A stretch of DNA of 64,000 bases, from contig NZ_SRZC01000002.1 of assembly GCF_004792655.1 (NCBI RefSeq), forward strand, positions 1 through 64,000, in the 5' to 3' direction. Shown piece by piece: positions 34,244 to 44,700 of the stretch; the stretch's first letter is position 1; each line of letters starts with the position of its first letter. The notes under the pieces were generated by a model. That model worked only from the letters and a program-made list of their open reading frames with translations, was not told where the DNA came from and made no database searches. Source of the stretch: Palleniella muris (GTDB taxonomy: Bacteria; Bacteroidota; Bacteroidia; Bacteroidales; Bacteroidaceae). The translations under genes were made by a program, and so were the position numbers.

Positions 34244-35440
34244 TTACAAAACATTTACATAATTTATTTCATACTCGTAGGAATAACTTTGTCTGCCATT
34301 ATTATAATATTCCACTCTGACGACAGTCCTTTCCATAGAGTTTTCCTTGTATATCATGCGGCATGAACGAGTGCCACCACTGTCACTTTCGGAAATTTCT
34401 GTCGCAAGAAGCGGTGATGGTTCCCCCATAAAGCCGAATACAGCAAAGTGGCGTGTCACATCGCCTGCTGCGAAATCATAATGTTCCATATCCTGTGGAA
34501 GAACCCAGTTGAGGTCAAAAGTTCTATGATGGTTTCTCAACGACTCGTCAGAATAAGCCAGATTTACGACTCCTCCATAAGAGGTTTCTATCTTCTTCAA
34601 CAAGTAATTATCCCATGTTAAGCTATATGAGTCCCAAACAGTCTTTCCATCCTGATTCTTTGTAGTAAGAAGATGACCATTGCTATCGTATGAAGCTGTC
34701 CACAGTGAAGGTCTTTCGTTATCCCAACTATAGCTTCCGCTAACCACACGCTTTCCTTCTATCTTTGCTACATGGTGGCTCTTCTCTCCTTGAACGACAT
34801 TGCCAGAATGATCAGTCTCCACATCAGAGCCGTTGATAGTCACACTATTCTCACCCCAAACAAAATCATAAGTTTGCACAATATCACGATAGCCAACGCC
34901 AGAAATGCTGGTATAATTTTCACGCCAAGCGGACTTCATCTGTATTGGTCTGTTGTCTCTGCCATATTCGACAGTTGTCACAGTTGTTTCCGTAGGTATT
35001 CCTTCGCCATAATTTGCCGTACAGATGATTTTAATGTGCCCTGATGCTAAATCATCCTCCACGGTTTGGGTTATCTCAATAACGATTTTCTCATCTTCAC
35101 AGATAATGACGATATATGCCGTACGTGACTTCCCTGTTTTGTTAGGCTCAAGAGTGATTGTGATGGAAGCCGTGCCTGCACTGCCACGTGACTCGCCTAT
35201 AGTCAGCCAATCAACTTCCTCAGGACCGCCATTAGTGGTCTTCGCTGTCCATGCGCTCCATGATGCGGAAGCGGTGAAGTTCACCACTCCGTTGGTCTGG
35301 TTAGCTGTAAGGTTGAGTTTTGCTGGTGTCCCATCGGCAAGTTCAATCTTCTTTGGGTCATCATCCGAGGAACATGCTGTCATTGCCACTAACGAAATGA
35401 ACAATGACATGATTAAAAATACAAAATAGTTCTTCTTCAT
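34244..35440 (-). CDS. BACON-domain lipoprotein
   Basis: 398 residues. A lipoprotein signal ends SLVAMTACSSDDDP; the Cys would be lipidated, and the acidic SDDDP after it fits the Bacteroidetes surface-export signal. A BACON domain (about 35-125) has NFTASASWSAW, WLTIGESRGSAGTASITITL and a final strand IVIEITQTVE. BACON domains often help hold glycans or mucin. The remaining 270 residues are rich in beta strands with Tyr and Trp (YDSNGHLLTTKNQDGKTVWD), resembling repeat-like DUF4595-type domains, not firmly assigned. The neighbours upstream are two membrane proteins of unknown role. Confidence 0.8.
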   Translation of the reverse strand: MKKNYFVFLIMSLFISLVAMTACSSDDDPKKIELADGTPAKLNLTANQTNGVVNFTASASWSAWTAKTTNGGPEEVDWLTIGESRGSAGTASITITLEPNKTGKSRTAYIVIICEDEKIVIEITQTVEDDLASGHIKIICTANYGEGIPTETTVTTVEYGRDNRPIQMKSAWRENYTSISGVGYRDIVQTYDFVWGENSVTINGSDVETDHSGNVVQGEKSHHVAKIEGKRVVSGSYSWDNERPSLWTASYDSNGHLLTTKNQDGKTVWDSYSLTWDNYLLKKIETSYGGVVNLAYSDESLRNHHRTFDLNWVLPQDMEHYDFAAGDVTRHFAVFGFMGEPSPLLATEISESDSGGTRSCRMIYKENSMERTVVRVEYYNNGRQSYSYEYEINYVNVL

Positions 35441-35510
35441 TTGGTGTTATTTTTGTTTATAATTCAATTATAGCCCACTCACATTATATTTAAATGAATA
35501 ATCCCATGCC

Positions 35511-36992
35511 TTAACGGCTGATTACATAAAACCGCAGATAGTTGAACAAACCTACAAATGGCATCAACAGCCCTAAAAAGACAAGTGCCATGAACCCCAT
35601 AAACCCGAAAGCTATATGCTCGGAATCATCCCTGCCTTCCTGTTCCGGACGCTCTATGCCGTTCATATAGTATTTAGTGATGTAAGTCCTTGACGATGCC
35701 ATAAAGCCGAATACTGCAAGAATGGCTGCCGCACTCGACTTAGGTCCTGCAGGTCTCTTCAGTTCTGAGCCTATCACACGGTACAACTGGCGCTTGCACC
35801 CGAGCCAATAGGCAAAGAAAGAGAACAGGAAATATGCTGCACCCTGAATGATATGGCCTTCAAAAATGCGCATGACAGCAATAACGCCCACCACAACTAC
35901 TCCCAAAACAAGATACATCTTGCTGCCTGAAAACACACGCTTCTCCGAGGCTTCCACCATATCCACAGCAGCATTGTACGTGTCTACTACGCGACAACCA
36001 TGCGGCTCTGCACTTTGCACCTCACGCATGGCAGCCTTGATATTCTTCAGCTGGTCGCGAGTGACAGGCACACTGTCATCAACGCCAAGTGGCTGCAACG
36101 ATGTGACATTAGCGTTGACGACACCATGAAGTCTTTCTGCAAGCTTCTCCTCCTCAGGAGTGTCAGCCTCAGAACCCTCAGGAAGCCTTACGAACTCCGG
36201 CTTCTTGACATAATTCACATAAATGGCATGGACGACAAGTGCAGCGAACAACACTCCCCACAGCAACTCCCAAAACCAATCCTTAGGGCTTCTCCCCACC
36301 CTCTTCTTAGCGTCCAAGGCAGAAGAAATAGAATCATCAAAAGACGCATCAACAGCCTTTCGCTCACCGACAGCGGCAGTCGGTTCCTCCGAAGCAGCAG
36401 GCACGTTCAATGAAACCTCACGTGTCTCCTCTACATCATCAAGACCTTGAGACGTCTCTTTTACTGTTCTTTTCAGCCAGTTGCCGGATTTGTCTTTGCC
36501 AACGTATGTATAGACATAGGCAGCACGTACAGAACCATCCTCATTGTAGTACGTTTCCTTCACAGGGAATCCATCACTATTATACTCGCGAACCATCCTT
36601 GAATCAAGAACTTCCTCGTCTGTATCAATGTTCATGAAATAATCCTTCACCTCAATGACCTTTCCCTTATGGTCATAGGAGAAGACATTCACACGGTCAG
36701 CGTCACCGGCAGAAAAATCAAGGCGCACAATACGGTTCTTCGTGTCACGCTTCACAGCATAAGATCCATTATCCACCGTCATGTCCATCCCACCCAACTT
36801 CACCAGCGTCCCCCTTTCAGAGAACTCCGCACGAAGGGAAGGGAGTGCAAATCCATTGTCTGCCACAGAAGGTACACAAAGACGCACATCACCACATAAG
36901 TCAAAACTCAATCTGTCATCCTGAGCAGAAAGTCCTGTGACTATGCCTAAAAAGAACATTATTGCAATAAAACTGTTATTTCTCATAAGCAT
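35511..36992 (-). CDS. Membrane protein of unknown function
   Basis: 493 residues. A signal peptide (ending GLSAQDD) is followed by an extracytoplasmic region (about 30-190) with repeat-like strands YDHKGKVIEVKDYF and YNSDGFPVKETYYNEDGSVR. Four or more membrane segments come after it: ELLWGVLFAALVVHAIY, MYLVLGVVVVGVIAVMRIF, GAAYFLFSFFAYWLGC and FMGFMALVFLGLLMPFVG. No known catalytic motif is visible. It is on the minus strand with another membrane protein and a lipoprotein, which suggests a shared envelope role. Confidence 0.6.
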   Translation of the reverse strand: MLMRNNSFIAIMFFLGIVTGLSAQDDRLSFDLCGDVRLCVPSVADNGFALPSLRAEFSERGTLVKLGGMDMTVDNGSYAVKRDTKNRIVRLDFSAGDADRVNVFSYDHKGKVIEVKDYFMNIDTDEEVLDSRMVREYNSDGFPVKETYYNEDGSVRAAYVYTYVGKDKSGNWLKRTVKETSQGLDDVEETREVSLNVPAASEEPTAAVGERKAVDASFDDSISSALDAKKRVGRSPKDWFWELLWGVLFAALVVHAIYVNYVKKPEFVRLPEGSEADTPEEEKLAERLHGVVNANVTSLQPLGVDDSVPVTRDQLKNIKAAMREVQSAEPHGCRVVDTYNAAVDMVEASEKRVFSGSKMYLVLGVVVVGVIAVMRIFEGHIIQGAAYFLFSFFAYWLGCKRQLYRVIGSELKRPAGPKSSAAAILAVFGFMASSRTYITKYYMNGIERPEQEGRDDSEHIAFGFMGFMALVFLGLLMPFVGLFNYLRFYVISR

Positions 36993-37106
36993 TATTGATA
37001 AAAGTCGATTTATAAATCAATTTATAAGTTTGTCAACAAAATTAATGTAATGTCTTTTTACAGAAACTCATTCCCTTGTAGTTACTTACAGCCATTCCTG
37101 ATATAT

Positions 37107-37115
37107 GGGGGGGGG
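37107..37115. repeat. Poly-G tract of nine
   Basis: Nine consecutive G in an intergenic stretch between two minus-strand membrane-protein genes, about 115 bases upstream of the start at 36992. The surrounding 270 bases hold no supported gene. Confidence 0.8.
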
Positions 37116-37261
37116 CAGTACACCCACACTGCCATAAAGAACAGTGTGAGTGCTTTTTGCCGGCACTCCGGCACCTATATAACCTCTCCCATAAGTAACT
37201 TCTGAAAATCATTTCATATCCGGGTTGCATGTTACCGGAACCCGTTTCCTGCAATCATCGC

Positions 37262-38287
37262 TCACCATCGGCGGACAACATAATAGCGTGCCGGGAAGCA
37301 CACACACAGTATCAGCAGGATGAGCAACAAAGCCAGCATTGCCATTACAGCATATATGATGACAAGGCATATCAGGTATATCGCCACCAGACACATTATA
37401 GAGTAGATGGTCATCCACCGTGCCGCCTTCTTGCCATGCTCCTCACGATATTTCAAATACCAATGGCGCAGAATCATGAAAGGGACTGCCTGTGTCACAA
37501 CTACTCCGATGCAGACAGCCACACCGCAGACAATCATCTGTGTGCTTTCCTGCCATGCCATGACCGTTTCCTGCAACTGGCCGGCAAGCAAGCCGCCAAC
37601 ACCGAATACCAGCATGTTTGCTGCTATCGCGCCAATGCCGGCATAGACAGGCGGCAGCAGCAACTTGTTGAAACGCTTCGCCGGAATGACATCCTCACCA
37701 CAACGTTCATTGAACCACGCCGCCAACTTCTTCGGACAAAAGGCATAACAAACCGTGAAAACCACACCTGCAAGCCCAAACAAAAAGAAGACGATTCCCA
37801 ACACCAAAAGCGGAATGCCTATCAGGGCAGTCCCCTTTGTATTGAGTGCTTTTTCCACTGCCGTGCTTCCCCTTGTTTCAGCGTCAGCCACCTGTTCTAC
37901 CTTGGCAGAAGTGGCAGCGACGGCTTTCTCGGCAGAAAGTGCCTGACGAGTCTGTTTGGCGGTTCCCTCTTCCACAACAGGCTGCTCCTGTCCGACACTC
38001 TCTTCCAGAACACGCCGGCAGCAATAGGTTGCGACATAGGCTGTCATGCCCTCATACTCGAACCGTATCATGTCTCCTTCGATAGCAATGGCATCAATTT
38101 CATAGCCACGCGTCACCATTCCGAGTTTCTTCAGATAGTCCGGTGAGTCCCACACTGTCAATTCGTTGTCCGTCACCACCCATTTTTCTCCTGCATGTAC
38201 AGGCAACAAACAGCCGGCAAGCAGCAGGATGACGAATAATATTTTGGCAATTCCGGCAATACTCTTATGAGTGTTCTTCATTGTCAT
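37262..38287 (-). CDS. Membrane protein with SH3-like N-terminal domain
   Basis: 341 residues. A signal peptide (ILFVILLLAGCLLPVHAG) has a lipobox-like LAGC, but the cleavage site near VHAGE looks better. A short SH3b-like domain (about 35-90, NELTVWDSPDYLKKLGMVTRGYEID) follows, then a charged linker, then four membrane segments (TALIGIPLLVLGIVFFLFGL, VYAGIGAIAANMLVFG, QMIVCGVAVCIGVVV and a long stretch at the end with LLALLLILLILCVCFP). No function can be named. It overlaps a 50-codon frame upstream by 23 bases. Confidence 0.55.
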   Translation of the reverse strand: MTMKNTHKSIAGIAKILFVILLLAGCLLPVHAGEKWVVTDNELTVWDSPDYLKKLGMVTRGYEIDAIAIEGDMIRFEYEGMTAYVATYCCRRVLEESVGQEQPVVEEGTAKQTRQALSAEKAVAATSAKVEQVADAETRGSTAVEKALNTKGTALIGIPLLVLGIVFFLFGLAGVVFTVCYAFCPKKLAAWFNERCGEDVIPAKRFNKLLLPPVYAGIGAIAANMLVFGVGGLLAGQLQETVMAWQESTQMIVCGVAVCIGVVVTQAVPFMILRHWYLKYREEHGKKAARWMTIYSIMCLVAIYLICLVIIYAVMAMLALLLILLILCVCFPARYYVVRRW

Positions 38288-38417
38288 TGTCTTTCCGTTC
38301 TTGCTGCCTGTTAATGAAAAAGCGAAAGGCGCTGCCTATCAAGCCGAACAATTTTACAATAATCCACTGTATGATACGCACGCAGTCATACAGGAGTTCT
38401 TTTCCGATGTCTCTCAT
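38265..38417 (-). CDS. Small 50-residue protein, overlapping frame
   Basis: MRDIGKELLYDCVRIIQWII followed by VKLFGLIGSAFRFFI and a charged end RQQERKDNDNEEHS. One amphipathic or membrane helix is likely. The end overlaps the start of the 341-residue membrane protein in another frame, so the two are probably translationally coupled. No family is recognised. A G7 tract (38463-38469) lies in its presumed leader or promoter. Confidence 0.55.
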   Translation of the reverse strand: MRDIGKELLYDCVRIIQWIIVKLFGLIGSAFRFFINRQQERKDNDNEEHS

Positions 38418-38462
38418 AAACAAATAGTATCTTATAGGTTACACGATTATAGGTATAGGTTA

Positions 38463-38469
38463 GGGGGGG
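38463..38469. repeat. Poly-G tract of seven
   Basis: Seven G (C on the coding strand) about 46 bases upstream of the small gene starting at 38417. The remaining gap to 38761 holds the promoter at 38660. Confidence 0.7.
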
Positions 38470-38659
38470 CACAAGGTTTAGGGTGTGGGTATACGGTTTT
38501 TATGGAATTATAAATTTTCATTGCAAATTTAACATAAAAACATCATAAAACCGTCATTTTCCCTCCTCTACGCATTGAAAACTACGGAGTTCCGTAGTCA
38601 AAATAACACCAAAGCCCCAAAAAACATACAAAATACCTTTCTTATTATAAAAAATAATG

Positions 38660-38667
38660 TAACTTTG
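38660..38667 (+). promoter_or_regulatory. -7 promoter box of the histidine kinase operon
   Basis: TAACTTTG, a TAnnTTTG match, about 95 bases before the kinase start codon at 38762. Confidence 0.6.
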
Positions 38668-38761
38668 TAGAAAAGATTACACGGCGGCAGCATCCCCACC
38701 CCACTGCCACCACTCATTTATTGCCAAAAATAAGCATACACACTTTAAAGCAGCATACCAC

Positions 38762-40582
38762 ATGAAAAACAGACATCCCTACATCATTGCATGGTTCCTT
38801 ATTCTTTGCATCTCAGCATGTTCCGAAAGAAACGGGACGGACACCTCGGACCGCGCCGCAGCATTCCTTGACAGCGCACAGACCCTTTCTGGCCAATCGC
38901 AACACGCACAAGCCGTTTCCATACTTGACAGTGCCATGGCATACTCCAATGGGAACGATACACTCATGGCATACATCTATGCGGAAAAGGCAAACAACCT
39001 CATGACCATCGGGAGAATGGAAGAGGCTCTGCCATTAGCAAAGCAGGCTCTCAGCCTTGGCGAAAAGCTCAACGACAACGAAATCCTCATAAACCAATAT
39101 TCCACAACGGGGATAATCTACCGACGGACAAACATACCTGACTCCGCATTGATGGCTTACCGCAAAGGCATTGACATTGCACGAAAGGTCGATGCGAAGG
39201 ATTATGTCGCCAACTTGTACAACAACATCGCCGTGATGTTTGTCGAACAGGACCGCTACAAGGAAGGAACAGAATACGCCGCCCTCGCAACAAAATGGGC
39301 ACGGGAAGCAAAAGACTCCATAGAACTCTTTTCCGCCCTCGCTACAAAGTCCGCAGCCATGCTGCGCATGAAGCGCTACAAGGAGTCTGCCGAAGCAATC
39401 TCCTCGGAATTCAAGAACATACTCGCCCTCGGCTATGTCCCTCTTACGCTGAAGACCGCCTCACCAATGCTGCGCTCATTGGTGGAACTTGGCAAGACCG
39501 CTGAAGCACAAACGTTCATGCAGCAGATACAGCCTGCACTGCAAGCCGCCGACCCGACAAGCAACGGAGCCATCGGAATCCTCGAAATACAGGCTGCCTT
39601 GCTCCACTCGCAAGGCGACTACCGCAAGGAACTGGCATTATTGAACCGACTCGACACTCTCACAAAACAGAACGGTGGCATACCACGGGAGCGCATCCTC
39701 GTCTCGCAGGCTGACTGCCTCGGAAAGCTTGGGGACACAAGCGCCGCCCTCAGACTCATGAACAAAGCGTATGCCCTCACCGATTCACTGAAGAACAGCG
39801 GCATGAGCCGCCAAATGACAGAATTCACCGTAAAATACAAAACACAAGAAAAAGAACTGATGATAGCACAACTTGCAGCAGAAAGGGCTAACCAGCAATC
39901 GCTGATTACCATACTCATACTCGCCCTTGTCCTGCTCGCCGCCGGCATACTCTTCGCACTCTACCGTCGGCATATCGCACGCAAAGAGAACGAACTTGCC
40001 TTGCAGCGACGCTTCATCGAAGGACTTGAAAGTGAGCGCGCACGTCTGGCCCGCGAACTGCATGACGGTGTCTGCAACGACCTGCTCGGCGTGCAACTGG
40101 CACTGGACTCCGGGCAAAGCAATGCCGCACAGCTTGTAAGGCATATCATGACCGACGTCCGACAGATTTCCCACGAACTCATGCCACCACGGTTCACAAT
40201 GGAGAACGTGGCACAAATCCTGTCCGACTACATGGAAAACATCCCTTTGCCTGACTGCAAAGTGGACTTCCGCTGCACTCCTGCCAAGGATGATGAGCAA
40301 TGGGACACGGTCAACACGGCCGTAAGTTTTGACATCTACCGTATCATACAGGAACTTACGGGAAATATTGTCCGCCACGCAAAACCGTCATTCATCAATG
40401 TCACCATTGAGAAAAATGACGGGCAAATCCACCTCACAGTGGAGAACGACGGAGCTGAAGGCGGCAGCGACGGACAAGGCATCGGGCTGCAGAGCATGGC
40501 AGTGCGCGTGAAAAGCCTCAACGGGGAAATCTCACATGCTGACATGGGGAACGGACGATACAGAGTGGAGGTGGAACTATGA
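38762..40582 (+). CDS. TPR-containing NarL-type sensor histidine kinase
   Basis: 606 residues. A lipoprotein signal ends CISACSERN. Tetratricopeptide repeats (about 30-370, with repeats like LINQYSTTGIIYRRTNIPDSALMAYRKGIDIA) fill the outer part. A single membrane segment is at about 385 (LITILILALVLLAAGILFALY). The HisKA_3 helix has RLARELHDGVCNDLLGVQLAL with His434 as the phosphorylated residue. The ATPase domain has FDIYRIIQELTGNIVRHAKP and GIGLQSM. It pairs with the response regulator next to it, whose start overlaps the kinase stop by 4 bases. The signal sensed by the TPR part is unknown. Confidence 0.88.
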   Translation: MKNRHPYIIAWFLILCISACSERNGTDTSDRAAAFLDSAQTLSGQSQHAQAVSILDSAMAYSNGNDTLMAYIYAEKANNLMTIGRMEEALPLAKQALSLGEKLNDNEILINQYSTTGIIYRRTNIPDSALMAYRKGIDIARKVDAKDYVANLYNNIAVMFVEQDRYKEGTEYAALATKWAREAKDSIELFSALATKSAAMLRMKRYKESAEAISSEFKNILALGYVPLTLKTASPMLRSLVELGKTAEAQTFMQQIQPALQAADPTSNGAIGILEIQAALLHSQGDYRKELALLNRLDTLTKQNGGIPRERILVSQADCLGKLGDTSAALRLMNKAYALTDSLKNSGMSRQMTEFTVKYKTQEKELMIAQLAAERANQQSLITILILALVLLAAGILFALYRRHIARKENELALQRRFIEGLESERARLARELHDGVCNDLLGVQLALDSGQSNAAQLVRHIMTDVRQISHELMPPRFTMENVAQILSDYMENIPLPDCKVDFRCTPAKDDEQWDTVNTAVSFDIYRIIQELTGNIVRHAKPSFINVTIEKNDGQIHLTVENDGAEGGSDGQGIGLQSMAVRVKSLNGEISHADMGNGRYRVEVEL

Positions 40583-41229
40583 AAAAACAGACAAGAATCC
40601 TCGTGGTTGACGACCATGCCATAGTGCGCAACAGCTTAGCGGCATTCCTTTCTGCAAAATGCGAAGGAGTCACCGTCACGGAAGCTGCAAGCTGCCAAGA
40701 GGCTGCTGACATTGCGGCAGAAGATGACCATACCATTGCCATTGTCGACCTTGAACTCCCTGACGCCAAAGGGACAGAGGTGCTCCACAAACTACAGAAT
40801 ATACGCCCGGCGATGCGCATAATCGTCTACACCATGCACGAAGAACCATGGCTTGCCCGCGAACTCCTGGAAAGCAAAGCGGCAGCCATAGTCCTCAAAG
40901 GGGAAGAGACAACAGAACTTGTGACTGCCGTGGAGTCTGTGGCTGCAGGGATGCCATACTTCAGTCCGCGCTTCCTCACCATTGCCGCATCAAAAGTCGA
41001 ACTGTCGGAACGTGCCTTGGAGGTTCTGCAACTCATTGCCAAAGGAATGTCAAGCCGCGAGATAGCAGAGCAAATCTTCGTAAGTGAAAATACCATAGAA
41101 TACCACCGCAAACTTATCCTGCGCCATCTTGGGGCAAAGAACAACGCCCATGCCGTAAGCATAGCCATCGCCAAAGGACTCATAAAGGGGGGGGGTAATC
41201 ACCACAGGACACAAGAACTACAGCCCTGA
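40579..41229 (+). CDS. LuxR/NarL-type response regulator
   Basis: 216 residues. The receiver domain has acidic Asp11/12 (ILVVDDHAI), the phosphorylation site Asp57 (IAIVDLELPD) and the switch Lys in AAAIVLKGEET. The C-terminal LuxR helix-turn-helix has SERALEVLQLIAKGMSSREIAEQIFVSENTIEYHRKLIL and KNNAHAVSIAIAKGLI. A nine-G tract (41187-41195) lies just after the HTH, so slippage would change only the last few residues. It is coupled to the kinase by an ATGA overlap. Confidence 0.92.
   Translation: MKKQTRILVVDDHAIVRNSLAAFLSAKCEGVTVTEAASCQEAADIAAEDDHTIAIVDLELPDAKGTEVLHKLQNIRPAMRIIVYTMHEEPWLARELLESKAAAIVLKGEETTELVTAVESVAAGMPYFSPRFLTIAASKVELSERALEVLQLIAKGMSSREIAEQIFVSENTIEYHRKLILRHLGAKNNAHAVSIAIAKGLIKGGGNHHRTQELQP
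41187..41195. repeat. Poly-G tract of nine in a coding 3' end
   Basis: Codes for the GGG after KGLIK in the response regulator. A one-base change would replace the last ten or so residues but leave the DNA-binding domain intact. Confidence 0.8.
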
Positions 41230-41300
41230 GACATGACAGAAGCATGCCTAACAACATACAATAAGGAGGCATGAAAGTCAAGGCAATGACAACCTCTGAA

Positions 41301-41384
41301 CGAAAGGTTACCTTCCATGGTGCAAAAGGTAACACTTTACATGCCAAAAGGTTACCTTTCATGATGCTAAAGGTAACCTTTTGA
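41301..41384. repeat. 22-bp phased GGTNACC dyad array, locus D
   Basis: Units centred at 41309, 41331, 41353 and 41375: GGTTACC, GGTAACA, GGTTACC and GGTAACC. Exactly 22 bp apart, between the response regulator and the large fusion gene. Confidence 0.85.
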
Positions 41385-41603
41385 TTCTTCGCCTTGACAA
41401 GTCCAATGAGGCATTCCGCCAACCTGCTATCATTCAACGCTTTACTCCAAAAGCCGGCATGTACGCCGCCACAGCCGAGACCTTAATGCTATTCCCTGGC
41501 AATAATATGACAATAAGTAACTGCGGTTTAGTATAAACTGATTTCCAACTGTTACTTATCGGAAAAAATAGCGCAAAATGTATGATTCTCGGAAAATATT
41601 TAC

Positions 41604-41743
41604 TACCTTTGCATAAGATAAGCTGCACCTCAGCAATAAGAGCAAGCTCTTGATGCATTCGGTTTGCATTATCTTTGCATAAGATAAGCTGCACCTCAGC
41701 AATAAGAGCAAGCTCTTGATGCACTCGGTTTGCATTATCTTTG
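41604..41743 (+). promoter_or_regulatory. Two tandem 66-bp promoter-hairpin units
   Basis: TAnnTTTG boxes lie at 41604-41611, 41670-41677 and 41736-41743, exactly 66 bp apart. Each 66-bp interval carries GCTGCACCTCAGCAATA, the stem AAGAGC-AA-GCTCTT and TCGGTTTGCATTATC. The two units differ by one base. They precede the 1212-codon fusion gene, so they probably provide its promoter(s). A third unit is at 59215-59288 and a diverged one at 3318-3392. Confidence 0.75.
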
Positions 41744-41788
41744 CAGCACATATAAAGTAAAACTCCTTAAAAAAAAACGATAAAGACC

Positions 41789-44700
41789 ATGCGAGCACGA
41801 ATAGACTGCTTCGTCACTTCCGAGGCACTCGCCTCACAACTGGCGGACAATGCCGTTGTCAAACAGACCGTGATGCTCCCCCGCGCCGAGATAAACGCAG
41901 GCGAGACAATCTGCGAAATAGCACAGAAGGCAAAGGCGGACTTCACTCTTCTTGCCATAAAGTCCGTACCGCTGACCTTGGGGCAGTATGCCTTGGAACG
42001 CATGCTGCGCACTGCCATGGACACCGGGGCGGCAATGGTCTACAGTGACTATCACAAGACCCTTGGCGGCAAACGCGAGAAACATCCTACAATAGACTAC
42101 CAGGAAGGGGCGTTGCGTGACGATTTCGACTTCGGCACGCTGCTCCTTGTCCGCACATCGCTACTGAAAGAGTATGCGAAAAACCACTCCAACATCCTTA
42201 AACCCCTGAAATTCGCGGGACTCTACGCCCTGCGCCTGTGGCTCTCCACGAAAGGAGAACTTTTCCATCTTGACGAACCGCTCTATACGGAGGAGGAACT
42301 GGACAACAGGAAATCGGGCGAAAAACAGTTCGACTATGTCAACCCACGCAACCGCGAAGTGCAGGCTGAGATGGAGAAGGTCGTCACGCACCACCTTGAA
42401 GAAGTCGGCGCGCTGGTTGACCCGGAGGACTATATCACCCCGGACTTCAGTGAACAGGAATTTGAAATAGAGGCTTCCGTCGTCATCCCGGTCTACAATC
42501 GCGAAAGAACTGTCCGCGATGCGGTGGAATCGGCATTAGCCCAAGAGACTAAATTCCAATTTAATGTCATCGTTGTTGACAACCATTCGACAGACAAAAC
42601 AACAGAGATTCTTCGCGAACTGGCAGCGAATGACAACCGTCTGATACACATCATTCCCGAGCGTGACGACCTTGGCATAGGCGGATGCTGGAATGTGGCG
42701 GTGGATTCCCTGCACTGCGGCAGGTTTGCCGTACAGCTTGACTCTGATGACTTGTACTCTTCCCCAAGGACATTGCAGCAGATAATCGATGCGTTCTACC
42801 GCCAGAAGGCTGCCATGGTCATAGGCTCTTACCGCATGTGCGACTTCGACCTCAACACGCTCCCTCCGGGTCTCATCGACCATAAGGAGTGGACGGACGA
42901 GAACGGCATGAACAATGCGCTGCGCATCAACGGTCTTGGAGCACCTCGCGCGTTCTTCACCCCTATCCTGCGCCAATACCGTTTCCCGAACACAAGTTAT
43001 GGCGAGGACTATGCTCTCGGGCTTGCATTCTCACGCAAATACCGCATCGGGCGCATCTATGACGAGTTATACCTCTGCCGCCGTTGGGGTGGCAACAGCG
43101 ATGCGGCACTCTCCGTGGACAGGGTGAACGCCAACAACATGTACAAAGACCGTCTGCGAACCATGGAATTAAAGGCACGCATTGCCATGGAGGCACGTGC
43201 CGACCGTCTTGACGGCAACAGCACGCCAGACGCAAGCACGGCAAAGCTGCAGCGTTTCTTCAACCGCCAGCTTGAACTTTGGGACGATGCGAGAAAGAGA
43301 TACATAGACCTTAACGGTGTGCAGGTGAGGGACATAACCGATGACAGTACGGGCACACTGCTAAAACTGCAGTACAATCCGGCGCGCATCGTCTCCACAG
43401 GAGCAAGCATAAGCAATGCTGCAATTGCCAAGCGTCCGTGCTTCCTGTGCAAGGACAACCGCCCACAGGAGCAGATGGTGAAGCATCTCGACGACACGCT
43501 TGACATGCTTGTCAATCCGTTCCCTATCCTTCCGACTCATTTCACACTTCCTTCCAACACCCACAGACCACAGTTGATAAAGGATGTGCATACGAAGATA
43601 TTCCGTCTGCTGGAGCATTATCCTGACATAATGGTGTTCTATAACGGACCGAAATGCGGTGCTTCATGCCCTGACCATCTGCATCTGCAGGCAGGAACAT
43701 CGGGAATCGTGCCGTTGCAAAAGCAATGGGCAAGACTCTCCCGCTCACTGCACCGGATTGTAAAGCTGAACGACTGCGAGGACATCTCGGCTATCAACGA
43801 TTATGTGTGCCCAGCATTGCTCCTGCGTTCACGCTCCGAGAAAGGTTTCCGACAGATGTTCAAGACTGTCTATGACGCGCTTCCTGTGCAGAAGGATGAG
43901 ACAGAGCCAATGATGAACATCATCGCTTGGCGCAACGGCGAAGAGACCCTGACCGTCATTTTCCCACGCAAGAACCACCGTCCGGCATGCTATCCGAGCC
44001 CGATGGTGTCCCCCGGTGCGCTTGACATGGCAGGTCTGATTATCACTCCGCAAGAATCTGATTTCAACACAATGACCTCTCAGACTGCTGCTGACATCCT
44101 CCGTGAAGCGGCTCTGTCACAAAAGGAAATGGAGAAGGTCATCACACAGATTGCCGGAGAAAAGAAAAACGATGACGAAAACCTTAAATACGAAAAGGTG
44201 CCGCATGTCACTGTCGGCATCATCTCAGGCGAAGAGATACGCTTCTCACTCAATTCCCCTTATGTGGCAAAGGGCGAGACGATTGTCGGAGAACAGACTG
44301 TGAAGCATTCTGAGGGAAGCATCCTGTGGAACGGCAACGAATATCGCGAACTGTCATTTGTCCCCGGAAAGGCGGAAAGCTCAAAGGTGGAAGCGTCGTT
44401 CACAATCCATGATGTGACAATCGGTGTCAACTTCCATTGGGAACGCCTGGAGGAACAGACATTCAAAGGTTCGCTGCGCTTCGTTGTGCATGAGGGAAAG
44501 GTGTGCGCTATAAACGAACTTTCCGTTGAGGACTACCTGACAAGCGTCATTTCTTCCGAGATGTCGGCAACCTCTTCCTTGGAACTCCTGAAGGCACATG
44601 CCGTAATCTCACGCTCATGGCTTCTTGCCCAGATTCAGCACAGGCACAGCAGTCAGGGACAGAGTGCGGGGTTCTTCTCGTTCATCAAGAAGGACAACGA

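Noticed and set aside
37229..38146. 305-codon plus-strand frame opposite the 341-residue membrane protein
   Set aside because: His-, Gln- and Cys-rich composition of an antisense shadow; the minus strand has a signal peptide and membrane helices.
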